The translations under genes were made by a program, and so were the position numbers. Under the pieces are notes generated by a model. It searched no databases and was not told the DNA's origin. It worked only from the letters and a program-made list of their open reading frames with translations. Shown one piece after another: positions 55,797-64,000 of a stretch of DNA of 64,000 nt; within the stretch, counting starts at the first letter, position 1, and each line of letters opens with the position of its first letter. Source of the DNA: Cohnella lubricantis (lineage in GTDB: Bacteria > Bacillota > Bacilli > Paenibacillales > Paenibacillaceae); assembly GCF_014212015.1 (NCBI RefSeq), contig NZ_JACJVN010000033.1, forward strand, positions 157,430 to 221,429, read 5' to 3'.

Positions 55797-56480
55797 GTGG
55801 GCGTTGCGAACATCTTGGTTATTGAAGACGACCCTTATATCAGCGACCTGATCGGCCTGTACCTGAAGCGGGAGGGCTTCCAATACACGGCGGCAAGCGA
55901 CGGGGAGGATGGCATCGGCCGGTTCCTCTCCGAGCCGCCGGACTTGGTTGTGCTGGACTTGATGCTGCCGGGCTTTGACGGCTGGACCGTGTGCAAGCGG
56001 ATCCGAGCCGAGCGCTCGACGCCAATTGTTATCTTGACGGGCAAGGGCGAGAGCTACGATATTCTGAGAGGCTTTGAGCTTGGAGCGGATGATTATCTCG
56101 TCAAACCATTCGATCCCAAAGAGCTGATGGCGAGGATCAAGGCGGTGTTGCGGCGGACGAAGCCCGGGTTCTTACGGGAGCCGGTGCGTCTGCCCAATCT
56201 CGTCATCGATCTGGATCGGTATATTGTCCAGTGCGGCGATACGGAGCTGACATTGCCGCCCAAGGAGATGGAGCTGCTTCACGCGCTGGCTTCCATGCCG
56301 AACCGGGTGCAGACGCGCGAGCAGCTGCTGGATCGGGTGTGGGGCTTTGACTTTGAAGGGGATCCAAGAACGGTGGACGTGCATATCAAGCGCATTCGGG
56401 AGAAAATCGGTTCGTCCGAGCATTACAGCATCGAGACGATCCGCGGGGTGGGCTACAAATTCGAGGTGGGCGGAGCATGA
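55797..56480 (+). CDS. OmpR-family response regulator
   Basis: 227 residues: receiver with the acidic pair in VIEDDPYISDL, phospho-Asp in LVVLDLMLPGFDG near residue 53, Lys in DDYLVKPFDPKELMARI, and a winged-helix output domain (TVDVHIKRIREKIGSSEHYSIE then VGYKFEVGG). The start is a GTG at 55797 with AAGGAGGT before it. It lies 38 bases after the permease and overlaps the kinase gene by 4 bases. Confidence 0.94.
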   Translation: MGVANILVIEDDPYISDLIGLYLKREGFQYTAASDGEDGIGRFLSEPPDLVVLDLMLPGFDGWTVCKRIRAERSTPIVILTGKGESYDILRGFELGADDYLVKPFDPKELMARIKAVLRRTKPGFLREPVRLPNLVIDLDRYIVQCGDTELTLPPKEMELLHALASMPNRVQTREQLLDRVWGFDFEGDPRTVDVHIKRIREKIGSSEHYSIETIRGVGYKFEVGGA

Positions 56481-57922
56481 TACGGTGGAATGGAATCACC
56501 GTTAAGCTGCTGCTCGCCTTTTTCGCCGTATTGCTGATCTCGTTCGCCGTCACTTCGGCCGTCTCTATCTGGTTGGTCCGCTCTGCGCTGGATACCCGCA
56601 ATAGCCGATTCGAAGGGGAACAGCTGAACGTGGCGGCCGCGCTGGTTCGAAGCTCGTACCGCGAGCTATGGGACGAGAAGATGCTGGCTTCCGCGCTTCA
56701 GATCGCATCCGGTCCGATGAGCCGGACGATCTATGTTCTCGGAGCGGATGGCAGCATCCTGATGCATACGGGCGGCCCGAATCCGATTCCGCTGCCTCCG
56801 GTCGAGGAGGAACCGCTGAGCAGCGCCGTGAAGGCGGGCAAGACAGTCGTGGCCGAAGCCGTATCCGAGAGCGGTTCGCCGACGCTGTCGGCTGCTCCGG
56901 TAGGGGGGGATCTGCAGGCGAAGACTGTCGTCATCCTCTCGCGCGAGAATAGACGGGACTTCATTCTATTCACCGGCATATTCCGGAACATCCTCATCTC
57001 TACGCTTGTGACCGCCTGTATCATCGTCTTCCTCGTGAGCGGCCGGATGACCTCCCGTCTCCGGCGAATGAAGGATGCGGCGCAGCTGATCGCGAAGGGA
57101 CGGTTCGATGTGCGGCTGAGCGTCCGTCCCAAGGACGAGATTGGCGAGCTTGCCGAATCGCTGAACCTCATGTCCGAGGAGCTTGGCGGGCTTGACCGGA
57201 TGCGGCGGGAATTTCTCGCCAATGTATCGCACGACCTGCGCTCGCCGCTCACTTCCATCGGCGGCTACGTTGAAGCAATGATTGACGGAGCTGTGCCTGA
57301 GGACAAGCAGGGCAAGTATTTGCAGTTGATTCGGGAACAGACGCAGCGGATGAACCGGCTCGTCAGCGACTTGCTCGACATGGCGCGCATGGAAGCCGGG
57401 CAGGTCGCAATCTCCCCGGCTCCGTACAATCTAACGGAATGGGTGCGCCGGCTGCTAGCGGGGCTCGATCCCGAATTCAGGAAGCGGTCGCTGCGCTTTG
57501 AGTTAACCGGAGATCCGGACGACATCTGGGTGATGGCCGACCCGCACCGGATCGATCAAGTATTGTCCAACTTGCTGCTGAACGCCATCCAATTCTCGCC
57601 GAACGGCAAGAAAGTGGAGGTGTTCATTGAACGCCAGGGCAATCACGCGCTGATTAGCGTCCGTGACGAAGGCGTCGGCATCTCGAAGGACAACCTGGAG
57701 CGTATCTGGCAACGATTCTACAAGTCGGACAAAGCCCGCTCCGCGCATGCGGGAAGCGGGCTCGGCCTGTCGATCGTGAAGCATGTGCTGGATATGCATG
57801 GCTCTTCCGTCCAAGTGGAGAGCCGGCAAGGCGAAGGCTCACGCTTCTCGTTCGAACTGCCTATCGCCGAACCTCCCGTGACAGGCAGATCCAAGCTTCT
57901 GAAGACTCCCCCTTCGCCGTAA
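56477..57922 (+). CDS. Membrane sensor histidine kinase
   Basis: 481 residues. Two membrane helices (about 8-33 and 165-188) flank an extracellular sensor of about 130 residues with no known domain. A HAMP linker (MTSRLRRMKDAAQLIAKG), the HisKA motif FLANVSHDLRSPLTSIGGY with phospho-His near residue 253, and the ATPase N, G1 and G2 boxes (NLLLNAIQFSP, DEGVGISKDNLERIW, GSGLGLSIVKHVL) follow. Its place behind the transporter genes suggests it senses the exported compound or the envelope damage it causes. Confidence 0.94.
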   Translation: MIRWNGITVKLLLAFFAVLLISFAVTSAVSIWLVRSALDTRNSRFEGEQLNVAAALVRSSYRELWDEKMLASALQIASGPMSRTIYVLGADGSILMHTGGPNPIPLPPVEEEPLSSAVKAGKTVVAEAVSESGSPTLSAAPVGGDLQAKTVVILSRENRRDFILFTGIFRNILISTLVTACIIVFLVSGRMTSRLRRMKDAAQLIAKGRFDVRLSVRPKDEIGELAESLNLMSEELGGLDRMRREFLANVSHDLRSPLTSIGGYVEAMIDGAVPEDKQGKYLQLIREQTQRMNRLVSDLLDMARMEAGQVAISPAPYNLTEWVRRLLAGLDPEFRKRSLRFELTGDPDDIWVMADPHRIDQVLSNLLLNAIQFSPNGKKVEVFIERQGNHALISVRDEGVGISKDNLERIWQRFYKSDKARSAHAGSGLGLSIVKHVLDMHGSSVQVESRQGEGSRFSFELPIAEPPVTGRSKLLKTPPSP

Positions 57923-57999
57923 CCTGCAGATCGATCTTCTCCCAATCGTTCAAGCCGCCGAGCCAGCGAAGAGGAGAGTCGCCCCCAAGCGCATGCGCC

Positions 58000-58896
58000 T
58001 TATCCGCTGAACGAGAACGGAGCGGTTCCGCGGACTCCTGCCTTCACGCGGAACAGTCCTCCGGCATGGGGCTGATCGGCCGCCTGTTCGGGAGCGACAT
58101 CTATGCTCGCCGTCGTAATATACAGCTCGTCAAGCCTTTCTCCGCCGAAGGCGACGGAGGTGACGCGCTCGACGGGTACTGGAATCTCGCCTAGCTTCGT
58201 CCCTGTGGACGGATCCCATCGGGTCACCTTCCAGCCCCTCCAATGCGCCAGCCAGAGCATGCCCTCTGCGTCGATCGTCATGCCGTCCGGAGTGCTGTCT
58301 TCCGCGGGAATCGCCGCGGCGGCGCGCCGGCCGCTGATCTGCCCGGATGACGCATCATAATCGAAGGCCGATATCTCAGGCCGGCTGGAATCCACATAGT
58401 ACATCGTCTTGCCATCGGCTGACCAGGCCAGCCCGTTCGAGCACCCGACGGCGCCTAGCAGCTTATTCACCGTTCCATCGCTGCCGAGCGAATAGAGGCT
58501 GCCGCGGGCGGGCTCGTCCGTTCGGGACATCGTTCCGGCAATGTACCGGCCAGACGGGTCGCACTTGCCGTCGTTGAACCGGTTGCCCGACAGGTCGGCT
58601 TCGACCGAGGCGATTGGCACGAGCGTGCGCGCTTCCGGATCATAACCGTAGAAGCCGTCCTCCAGCGTCACGGCGAACCCGCCGGAAGCTCTGGGCACGA
58701 TCGAGCTGACGAACGGGCCGGCTTCGATCGTCTCGTATCGACCTGGCTGCCGGGGATCGAAGCTATGTATTTTGTGACCGTAAATATCAACCCAATATAG
58801 CCTCCCATAGCGGCGGTCCCATAGCGGGCCCTCTCCCAGGCTCGAATGCGAGTCGCATACGAGCTCTACCTGCGCGTTCATCCATTGATTGGACAT
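58000..58896 (-). CDS. SMP-30/gluconolactonase-family hydrolase
   Basis: 298 residues of the six-bladed propeller SMP-30/LRE family, which open sugar lactones with a divalent metal. Motifs: LGEGPLWDRRYGRLYWVDI near the start (metal-binding Glu), RFNDGKCDPSGRYIAGTMSR, SNGLAWSADGKTMYYVDS, and STPDGMTIDAEGMLWLAHWR, which together carry the expected Glu, Asn and Asp ligands. The ATG at 58896 follows AGAGGGA; a start at 58920 would place that site inside the protein. Substrate not determined. It converges on the kinase gene and is divergent from relA. Confidence 0.88.
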   Translation of the reverse strand: MSNQWMNAQVELVCDSHSSLGEGPLWDRRYGRLYWVDIYGHKIHSFDPRQPGRYETIEAGPFVSSIVPRASGGFAVTLEDGFYGYDPEARTLVPIASVEADLSGNRFNDGKCDPSGRYIAGTMSRTDEPARGSLYSLGSDGTVNKLLGAVGCSNGLAWSADGKTMYYVDSSRPEISAFDYDASSGQISGRRAAAAIPAEDSTPDGMTIDAEGMLWLAHWRGWKVTRWDPSTGTKLGEIPVPVERVTSVAFGGERLDELYITTASIDVAPEQAADQPHAGGLFRVKAGVRGTAPFSFSG

Positions 58897-58958
58897 TTGG
58901 TTCCCTCTCTTCTTTTTCATTTGGCGTTATGTAGAATAAGCATAGATCAGAATGGGCT

Positions 58959-58977
58959 GGAAAGGAATATTCTTTCC
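58959..58977. promoter_or_regulatory. Inverted repeat in the divergent region
   Basis: GGAAAG, 7 bases (GAATATT), CTTTCC: a 19-base dyad between the SMP-30 gene and relA. It could be an operator for the SMP-30 gene; this rests on symmetry alone. Confidence 0.25.
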
Positions 58978-59013
58978 TATACCTTGAAAAAAAGACCAGC
59001 GTCCCCCCATTGG

Positions 59014-59043
59014 TTGACGATTCCCGTCGCCTAGTAGCATAAT
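59014..59043 (+). promoter_or_regulatory. Sigma-A promoter of relA-dtd
   Basis: TTGACG (59014-59019), 18 bases, CATAAT (59038-59043). Transcription would begin near 59050, after the ATG at 59042, which argues for relA starting at 59102. Confidence 0.7.
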
Positions 59044-59101
59044 GGAAGGAATACTTCATGGGATGTCGGCGGCGCCTACCGCCACGGGAAAGGAACTTGG
59101 C

Positions 59102-61303
59102 ATGGGCATGGAGCAACTGCTCGAGAAAGCTTCCGGTTATATGAAAGAGCAGGATTTGGCGCGCATCCGCGAGGCTTACGAGTACGCGGAAGAGGCACAT
59201 CGCGGACAGCTGCGCAAATCCGGTGAACCTTATATTCTGCACCCTCTCGCTGTTGCCGAAATATTGGTGAACATGCAGATGGATGTCGTCACTGTCATGG
59301 CGGCGCTTCTTCATGATGTGGTAGAAGACACGAACGTCACAGTGGATGATGTGCGCGAGAAGTTCGGCGAGACGATCGCCGGCCTCGTTGACGGCTTGAC
59401 CAAATTGGAGAAGATCCACTTTCGATCCAAGGAGGAACAGCAGAACGAGAACTACCGCAAGATGTTCCTCGCGATGGCAAACGACATCCGCGTCATCCTG
59501 ATCAAGCTCTCCGACCGTCTGCATAACATGCGGACGCTGAAGTTCCAATCGGAGGAGAGCCAGCGCCGCATCGCCCACGAGACGCTGGAGATCTACTGCC
59601 CGATCGCGCACCGGCTCGGCATTAGCGCGATTAAGTGGGAGATGGAGGATATCGCGCTTCGCTTCCTCAATCCGCAGCAATATTACCGTATCGCCAATCT
59701 AATGAAGAAGAAGCGGACGGAGCGGGAGGAATATATCTCCGAGCTGATCGACCGCATCCGCGAGAAGCTGGAAGAGATGGGCATACAGGGGGATATCTCC
59801 GGGCGGCCCAAGCACATTTTCAGCGTATATAAGAAGATGACGACCCGGAACAAGCAGTTCAACGAGATCTACGACCTGCTGGCGATCCGGATTCTTGTCG
59901 ACAACGTCAAGGACTGCTACGCGACGCTCGGCATCATCCATACGCTATGGAAGCCGATGCCGGGGCGGTTCAAGGATTATATCGCGATGCCGAAGGCGAA
60001 CATGTACCAGTCGCTGCACACGACAGTCGTGGGACCTACTGGCGAGCCGACCGAGATTCAGATCCGAACCTGGGAGATGCATCGGACGAGCGAGTTCGGA
60101 ATCGCGGCCCACTGGGCATACAAGGAAGGCAAGGAGACCGGCGTCGTTCAAGGCTCGTTCGGCGACAAGATGAGCTGGTTCCGCGAGATCATCGAGCTGC
60201 AGCAGGAGACGAGGGACGCGGCGGAGTTCATGGAATCGGTCAAAATGGACTTCTTCACCGACCTCGTATTCGTGTTCACGCCGAAGGGCGAAGTGTTCGA
60301 GCTGCCTGCCGGCTCCGTGCCGCTAGACTTCGCTTACCGCGTCCATACGGAAGTCGGCAACCGGACGATCGGCGCGAAGGTCAACGGCCGCATCGTGCCG
60401 CTCGACCATAAGCTGAAGACCGGCGACATCGTCGAGATTCTGACCTCCAAGCATTCCTATGGACCGAGCCAAGACTGGTTGAAGATCGCACAATCCTCCC
60501 ATGCCAGAAGCAAGATTCGGCAATGGTTCAAGAAGGAGAAGCGCGAGGAGAACGTCCAGAAGGGCTGGGACGCGCTGGAGCGGGAGCTGCGGCGCATCGG
60601 ACTCGAGCCGTCGGAATGGATGACGGACGACAAGCTGATCGAAGTGGCGCGCAAGTTCACGTTTAACGATTCGGAAGATATGATGTCCGCGATCGGCTTC
60701 GGCGGCATCACCGCGGCGCAGATCTGCACGAGGCTGACGGAGAAGCTGCGCAAGGAACTCGAAGAAGCGCAGCAGATTCAGCTAAGCAGCGAAGTGCAAG
60801 TGCACAAGGAAGCCAAAGCTCCGCCGCAGGAGAAGAAGAGCCGGCCGTCGCACGGCGTGATGGTCAAAGGCGTCGACAATCTGCTCGTGCGCTTCGCGCG
60901 CTGCTGCAATCCGGTGCCGGGAGACGACATTGTCGGCTACATTACCCGCGGACGCGGCGTCTCCGTTCACCGGACCGACTGTCCGAATCTCCCGCAGGCA
61001 TCCGAGGGAGAAGAGGCAGCGCGCGTCATCGAGGTCGAATGGGAAGCTTCGAACGAGACGAGCAACTACAGCGTCGAGATCGAGATTCTCGGCCACGACC
61101 GCAGAGGGCTGCTGAACGAGGTGCTGCAGACGGTGTCGGAGAGCAAGACGAATATCGCCGCCGTGTCCGGCCGTTCGGACCGCAACAAGGTAGCGATCAT
61201 GCACATGACGCTGCTGATCCGCAACAAGGACCATTTGCAGTCTGTCGTAGAGAAGATCAAGCGCGTGAAGGATATCTTCTCCGTGCAGCGAATGATCCAA
61301 TAG
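59102..61303 (+). CDS. relA: Bifunctional (p)ppGpp synthetase/hydrolase (RelA/SpoT)
   Basis: Makes and degrades the stringent-response alarmone. 733 residues, the B. subtilis length. HD hydrolase domain with ALLHDVVEDTNV near residue 75; synthetase domain with VYKKMTTRNKQFNEIYDLLA and GRFKDYIAMPKANMYQSLHT; TGS domain (VFVFTPKGEVFELPAGSVP); zinc-finger/helical region (FARCCNPVPGDDIVGYITRG); C-terminal ACT domain. The ATG at 59102 follows AAAGGAAC; an ATG at 59042 overlaps the promoter. It is followed by dtd after 22 bases. Confidence 0.97.
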   Translation: MGMEQLLEKASGYMKEQDLARIREAYEYAEEAHRGQLRKSGEPYILHPLAVAEILVNMQMDVVTVMAALLHDVVEDTNVTVDDVREKFGETIAGLVDGLTKLEKIHFRSKEEQQNENYRKMFLAMANDIRVILIKLSDRLHNMRTLKFQSEESQRRIAHETLEIYCPIAHRLGISAIKWEMEDIALRFLNPQQYYRIANLMKKKRTEREEYISELIDRIREKLEEMGIQGDISGRPKHIFSVYKKMTTRNKQFNEIYDLLAIRILVDNVKDCYATLGIIHTLWKPMPGRFKDYIAMPKANMYQSLHTTVVGPTGEPTEIQIRTWEMHRTSEFGIAAHWAYKEGKETGVVQGSFGDKMSWFREIIELQQETRDAAEFMESVKMDFFTDLVFVFTPKGEVFELPAGSVPLDFAYRVHTEVGNRTIGAKVNGRIVPLDHKLKTGDIVEILTSKHSYGPSQDWLKIAQSSHARSKIRQWFKKEKREENVQKGWDALERELRRIGLEPSEWMTDDKLIEVARKFTFNDSEDMMSAIGFGGITAAQICTRLTEKLRKELEEAQQIQLSSEVQVHKEAKAPPQEKKSRPSHGVMVKGVDNLLVRFARCCNPVPGDDIVGYITRGRGVSVHRTDCPNLPQASEGEEAARVIEVEWEASNETSNYSVEIEILGHDRRGLLNEVLQTVSESKTNIAAVSGRSDRNKVAIMHMTLLIRNKDHLQSVVEKIKRVKDIFSVQRMIQ

Positions 61304-61325
61304 CTAGGTTGGAGGTATACCATCA

Positions 61326-61769
61326 GTGAGAGTAGTGCTGCAGCGAGTGTCGGAAGCGAGCGTCCGCGTGGACGAAGCGGTTGTCGGAGAGATCGGCCAT
61401 GGGCTGATGCTGCTCGTCGGCATCAAGCAGGAGGATGCGGAGGCGGATCTGGCCTGGATGGCGGACAAGCTCGCGGGGCTTCGAATCTTCGAGGACGACG
61501 ATGGGAAACTGAATCTATCGCTCGCCGACGTCGGCGGCGCGATTCTATCGGTGTCGCAGTTCACGCTCTACGGCGACTGCCGCAAAGGCCGCAGGCCTAA
61601 CTTCATGGCCGCGGCAAGGCCGGAGATAGCGTCGGAGCTGTATGACCGCTTCAACGACATGCTCCGCTCGAAGGGCTTCCGGGTCGAGACGGGCGTCTTC
61701 GGCGCGATGATGGACGTCTCGCTCGTGAACGACGGTCCGGTCACGCTTATCCTCGACAGCCCGGAGTAA
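61326..61769 (+). CDS. dtd: D-aminoacyl-tRNA deacylase
   Basis: Removes D-amino acids mischarged on tRNA. 147 residues: [20 protein letters not shown], the Ser-Gln motif in [15 protein letters not shown] near residue 80, and the C-terminal [13 protein letters not shown] with the Gly-Pro motif. GGAGG lies before the GTG at 61326. It usually follows relA. Confidence 0.95.
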   Translation: MRVVLQRVSEASVRVDEAVVGEIGHGLMLLVGIKQEDAEADLAWMADKLAGLRIFEDDDGKLNLSLADVGGAILSVSQFTLYGDCRKGRRPNFMAAARPEIASELYDRFNDMLRSKGFRVETGVFGAMMDVSLVNDGPVTLILDSPE

Positions 61770-61830
61770 GCAGCTGGCCCGCGAGGAAGCGCAGGCCGCC
61801 CGTATCGTGCGCGGATGAGCGAAGCAAGGA

Positions 61831-61860
61831 TTGGCAACACTGTTAGTCGTTCACTATTAC
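61831..61860 (+). promoter_or_regulatory. Weak candidate promoter after dtd
   Basis: TTGGCA (61831-61836), 18 bases, TATTAC (61855-61860). A separate TATAAT at 61883 has no matching -35. One of these may start the transcript carrying the hairpin at 61910-61977 and the genes after it. Confidence 0.35.
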
Positions 61861-61909
61861 GGCGATATAGCGCCCAAAAGGGTATAATCGTTCTAGAGCA
61901 ACGGAGTGG

Positions 61910-61977
61910 CCGCCTTTTGTCACCGGATTCCTCCATCTTAAGAAGTTCCCAATTGAAGGAATCCGGGGACAAAGCGG
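61910..61977. other. Long imperfect inverted repeat upstream of a small gene
   Basis: The left arm 61910-61934 (CCGCCTTTTGTCACCGGATT and on) pairs with the right arm 61955-61977 (GAAGGAATCCGGGGACAAAG and on) over about 22 pairs, with a 20-base loop. No T run follows, so it is unlikely to be a terminator. The rest of 61770-62081 shows a short CTTTCC-GTT-GGAAAG hairpin near 61992 and no convincing gene. Confidence 0.75.
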
Positions 61978-62081
61978 ATGCTTCCGAAGCAGCTTTCCGT
62001 TGGAAAGTTTGGAGAGCGGAAGAATGATCCTACCCTCCCCGCGCGATCATATCGCCCTCATTAATGAGGTGTCGACTATAT

Positions 62082-62258
62082 ATGAGGCAATCCGGCAAAG
62101 AAGCGAAGCTGCAGCGAATGCAGCTCGAAGGCCAATCGCCCGACCGCCGCGAGGCTCTTGCGCTGCAAGCGAACGCCGAGTTCGCGGATGAGCTCGGGCA
62201 TGACGCGCGCATCGGCGGGGGCTTTGCCCGCAGGCATCCGCCGGCAGGCAGAGGTTAG
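62082..62258 (+). CDS. Short hypothetical protein
   Basis: 58 residues, starting MRQSGKEAKLQRMQLEGQSP, charged, with no signal peptide or membrane helix and a Gly/Arg/Pro-rich end. GAGGTG at 62066-62071 is well spaced before the ATG at 62082, which is the main support for a real gene. The composition (Gln, Asn, Ala, Glu, Asp near QANAEFADELGHD) recalls small spore proteins, but I do not recognise a family. It ends 21 bases before hemZ and reads in the same direction. Confidence 0.5.
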   Translation: MRQSGKEAKLQRMQLEGQSPDRREALALQANAEFADELGHDARIGGGFARRHPPAGRG

Positions 62259-62279
62259 CAACTTAAAGGGGAATTAGCG

Positions 62280-63863
62280 ATGCATATTCATCTACAGGCG
62301 ACCGACGTCTCATGGGAACGGTCGCTTTGTCACATTGTGCCTTTATTCTACGAAGAGCCGCACGTCACCTTCGCTGAAGGCGACCGTTCGGAAGCGGACA
62401 TCCGGGTTCGGCTCGAGCTCGCGGAGGAAGCGGACCGCGCCGTCGTGCGCGCATCGCTGAGCGCTCGTTCCGCTGAGCTGGCCGATGCGGCGGGATCGGA
62501 AGGCTTCGCGCACAGCGAGCCTTCGAACGAACGTCATGCAGAGCATGCCGGCGCCATCCCGGCTGGGGTCTCGGACGAGGAGCGCCGGCGGGTGCTCCGG
62601 CAGACGGCCAGCCGCGCGCTGGTTGACGTGCTGCAGCAGGAGACCGGCATCGTGCAGCCGTGGGGCGTGCTGACCGGCGTCCGCCCGTCCAAGCTCATGC
62701 ACGAAGGGCTCCGCAGCGGCCGGCCGCGCGAGGAAGTGCGGCAAGCGCTAAGGGAGCAATATCTCGTCACCGAAGAGAAGATTGCGCTGATGGAGCAGAT
62801 CGTCGACCGGCAGCTGCAGGCGATGCCGGACCTGTACGATCTGCGCAACGAAGTCAGCGTCTATATCGGCATCCCCTTCTGCCCGACCAAATGCGCTTAT
62901 TGCACCTTCCCGGCGTATGATATCAACGGCCGCCAAGGCTCCGTGAACGGATTCCTATTCGGCCTCCACGAAGAGATCCGCGTCATCGGCAAGTGGCTGC
63001 GCGACAACGGCGTGCGGGTAACGACCATCTACTATGGCGGCGGAACGCCGACCAGTATTACCGCCGAAGAGATGGACGAGCTGTACGGCATCATGGCCGA
63101 TTCGTTCCCGGATCTAAGCCAGGTGCGCGAGATTACGGTCGAAGCGGGACGCCCGGATACGATTACGCCGGAGAAGCTGGCCGTTCTGCGCAAGTGGAAT
63201 ATCGATCGGATCAGCATTAATCCGCAATCCTACAAGCAGGAGACGCTTGACATTATCGGCCGGCATCATACGGTTACCGAGACGATTGACAAGTTCAAGC
63301 TCGCGCGCGAAGGCGGCATGAACAATATCAACATGGACCTGATCATCGGGTTGCCTGGCGAAGATCCGGACGACTTCCGCCGCTCGCTGGAGGAGACTGG
63401 CAAGCTGATGCCCGAGTCGCTGACTGTCCATACGCTGTCGTTCAAGCGGGCTTCGGAGATGACGAAGCATCGCGGCGATGCGAAGTACAAAGTAGCGACG
63501 CGCCATGAGATCGGCGAGATGATGGACGACGCGGTGCGCTGGACGGAGGCGAATGGCTACGCTCCTTATTACCTGTACAGACAGAAGAACATTCTCGGCA
63601 ACCTGGAGAACGTCGGCTATTCGCTGCCCGGCCAAGAGAGCCTGTACAACATCCTCATCATCGAGGAGATGCAGACGATCGTCGGACTCGGCTGCGGCGC
63701 GACGAGCAAGTGGGTCGATCCCGTCACAGGCGCGATGACCCGGCTTGCCAATCCGAAGGAGCCGAGAGCTTATATCGAGACGTACAAGAAGTCGATCGAT
63801 GCGAAGCTGGAAGCATTGGAGCAGTGGAACAAGTCGCGGCTTGAAGCGCTTTCGCAATTGTAA
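62280..63863 (+). CDS. hemZ: Oxygen-independent coproporphyrinogen oxidase-like radical SAM protein HemZ
   Basis: 527 residues. The N-terminal 170 residues form a lineage-type extension; the radical SAM core starts at about residue 195 with the cluster motif PFCPTKCAYCTFPAYDING, followed by YYGGGTPTSITAEEMDELYG, EAGRPDTITPEKL and LIIGLPGEDPDDF. The C-terminal part has LYRQKNILGNLENVGYS. The first cluster cysteines are followed by Tyr-Cys, the usual form for HemN/HemZ/HemW. AAAGGGGA lies before the ATG. HemZ (YhaV in B. subtilis) is linked to anaerobic haem synthesis; its catalytic role is unproven. Confidence 0.9.
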   Translation: MHIHLQATDVSWERSLCHIVPLFYEEPHVTFAEGDRSEADIRVRLELAEEADRAVVRASLSARSAELADAAGSEGFAHSEPSNERHAEHAGAIPAGVSDEERRRVLRQTASRALVDVLQQETGIVQPWGVLTGVRPSKLMHEGLRSGRPREEVRQALREQYLVTEEKIALMEQIVDRQLQAMPDLYDLRNEVSVYIGIPFCPTKCAYCTFPAYDINGRQGSVNGFLFGLHEEIRVIGKWLRDNGVRVTTIYYGGGTPTSITAEEMDELYGIMADSFPDLSQVREITVEAGRPDTITPEKLAVLRKWNIDRISINPQSYKQETLDIIGRHHTVTETIDKFKLAREGGMNNINMDLIIGLPGEDPDDFRRSLEETGKLMPESLTVHTLSFKRASEMTKHRGDAKYKVATRHEIGEMMDDAVRWTEANGYAPYYLYRQKNILGNLENVGYSLPGQESLYNILIIEEMQTIVGLGCGATSKWVDPVTGAMTRLANPKEPRAYIETYKKSIDAKLEALEQWNKSRLEALSQL

Positions 63864-63951
63864 TCAAACCGTAATCTGTTCAACATGATTCCTTAAAGAG
63901 AAGTCCCTAATATAAAGAGCGACCCCCTTTTTTCAATATAGAACGATCTTG

Positions 63952-63982
63952 AACCTGTCGGATCTCCGGCAGGTTATTTTCT
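63952..63982 (+). terminator. Terminator after hemZ
   Basis: AACCTG and TCGG pair with CCGG and CAGGTT around ATCT, followed by ATTTTCTTG. The bases 63864-63951 hold nothing I recognise. Confidence 0.8.
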
Positions 63983-64000
63983 TGTGCGCCACGCATGGCG

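Noticed and set aside
61770..62081. T-box or other aminoacyl-tRNA-responsive leader before hemZ
   Set aside because: The conserved T-box sequence (AGGGTGG-type) is absent and the downstream gene is not an aminoacyl-tRNA synthetase.

Overview
The window is a continuous stretch of a moderately GC-rich, endospore-forming Firmicute chromosome, most likely Paenibacillaceae (Paenibacillus or Cohnella type). The evidence is the gene order: folC, a SpoIIB-like gene, maf, radC, mreBCD, minCD, spoIVFA-spoIVFB, rplU-prp-rpmA, spo0B, obg, pheB/pheA, safA, bofC, ruvAB, queA, tgt, yajC, spoVB, comN, secDF, recJ, apt, relA, dtd. This follows the Bacillus subtilis backbone closely, with family-specific changes: murC after folC, rng before rplU, hom-thrB inside the pheB-pheA pair, separate secD and secF, and hemZ after dtd. 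No tRNA, rRNA, CRISPR array, insertion sequence or prophage was recognised.

Layout. 1-4.8 kb: 3' part of folC, murC, a sporulation SPOR-domain gene and a small membrane protein. 4.8-11.5 kb: maf, radC, mreBCD, minCD and rodA, the cell-shape and septum-placement block. 11.6-16.2 kb: the SpoIVFA/SpoIVFB protease pair, RNase G, and the L21-Prp-L27 operon with a structured leader. 16.4-23.6 kb: spo0B, obg, then a promoter-led amino-acid operon (pheB, hom, thrB, pheA, ilvE) ending in a terminator, with a cluster of four degenerate palindromes just before it. 23.7-26.5 kb: a SafA-like LysM coat protein and bofC. 26.5-33.9 kb: an accessory block encoding an SLH surface protein and an overlapping gene for a secreted 1963-residue multidomain protein; its middle is strikingly AT-rich. 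33.9-41 kb: ruvCAB, a SpoIID-family protein, queA, tgt, yajC. 41-51.9 kb: PAP2 and YrzE-type membrane proteins, a DUF421 protein, spoVB, comN, secD, secF, a CDF transporter, recJ, apt. 52-58 kb: an efflux operon (membrane-fusion protein, ATPase, permease) coupled to its own two-component system. 58-64 kb: an SMP-30-type hydrolase, relA, dtd, a short hypothetical gene and hemZ.

How the genes work together. Much of the window serves building and remodelling the envelope: murC, mreBCD, rodA, minCD, spoVB, the SPOR and SpoIID proteins, SafA, and secDF/yajC for export. It also serves the mother-cell/forespore signalling that times sporulation: SpoIVFA/FB, BofC, Spo0B, SpoIIB. Stop/start overlaps of 4 bases (mreC-mreD, thrB-pheA, ruvC-ruvA, spoIID-queA, the three efflux genes, the regulator-kinase pair) show tight translational coupling. 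The parts least explained by known biology are the SLH/giant-protein block, the palindrome cluster at 23.4-23.6 kb, the long hairpin at 61.9 kb, the low-complexity insert in the efflux adaptor, and the His/Gly-rich SafA-like protein. No clearly new defence or biosynthetic system was found.
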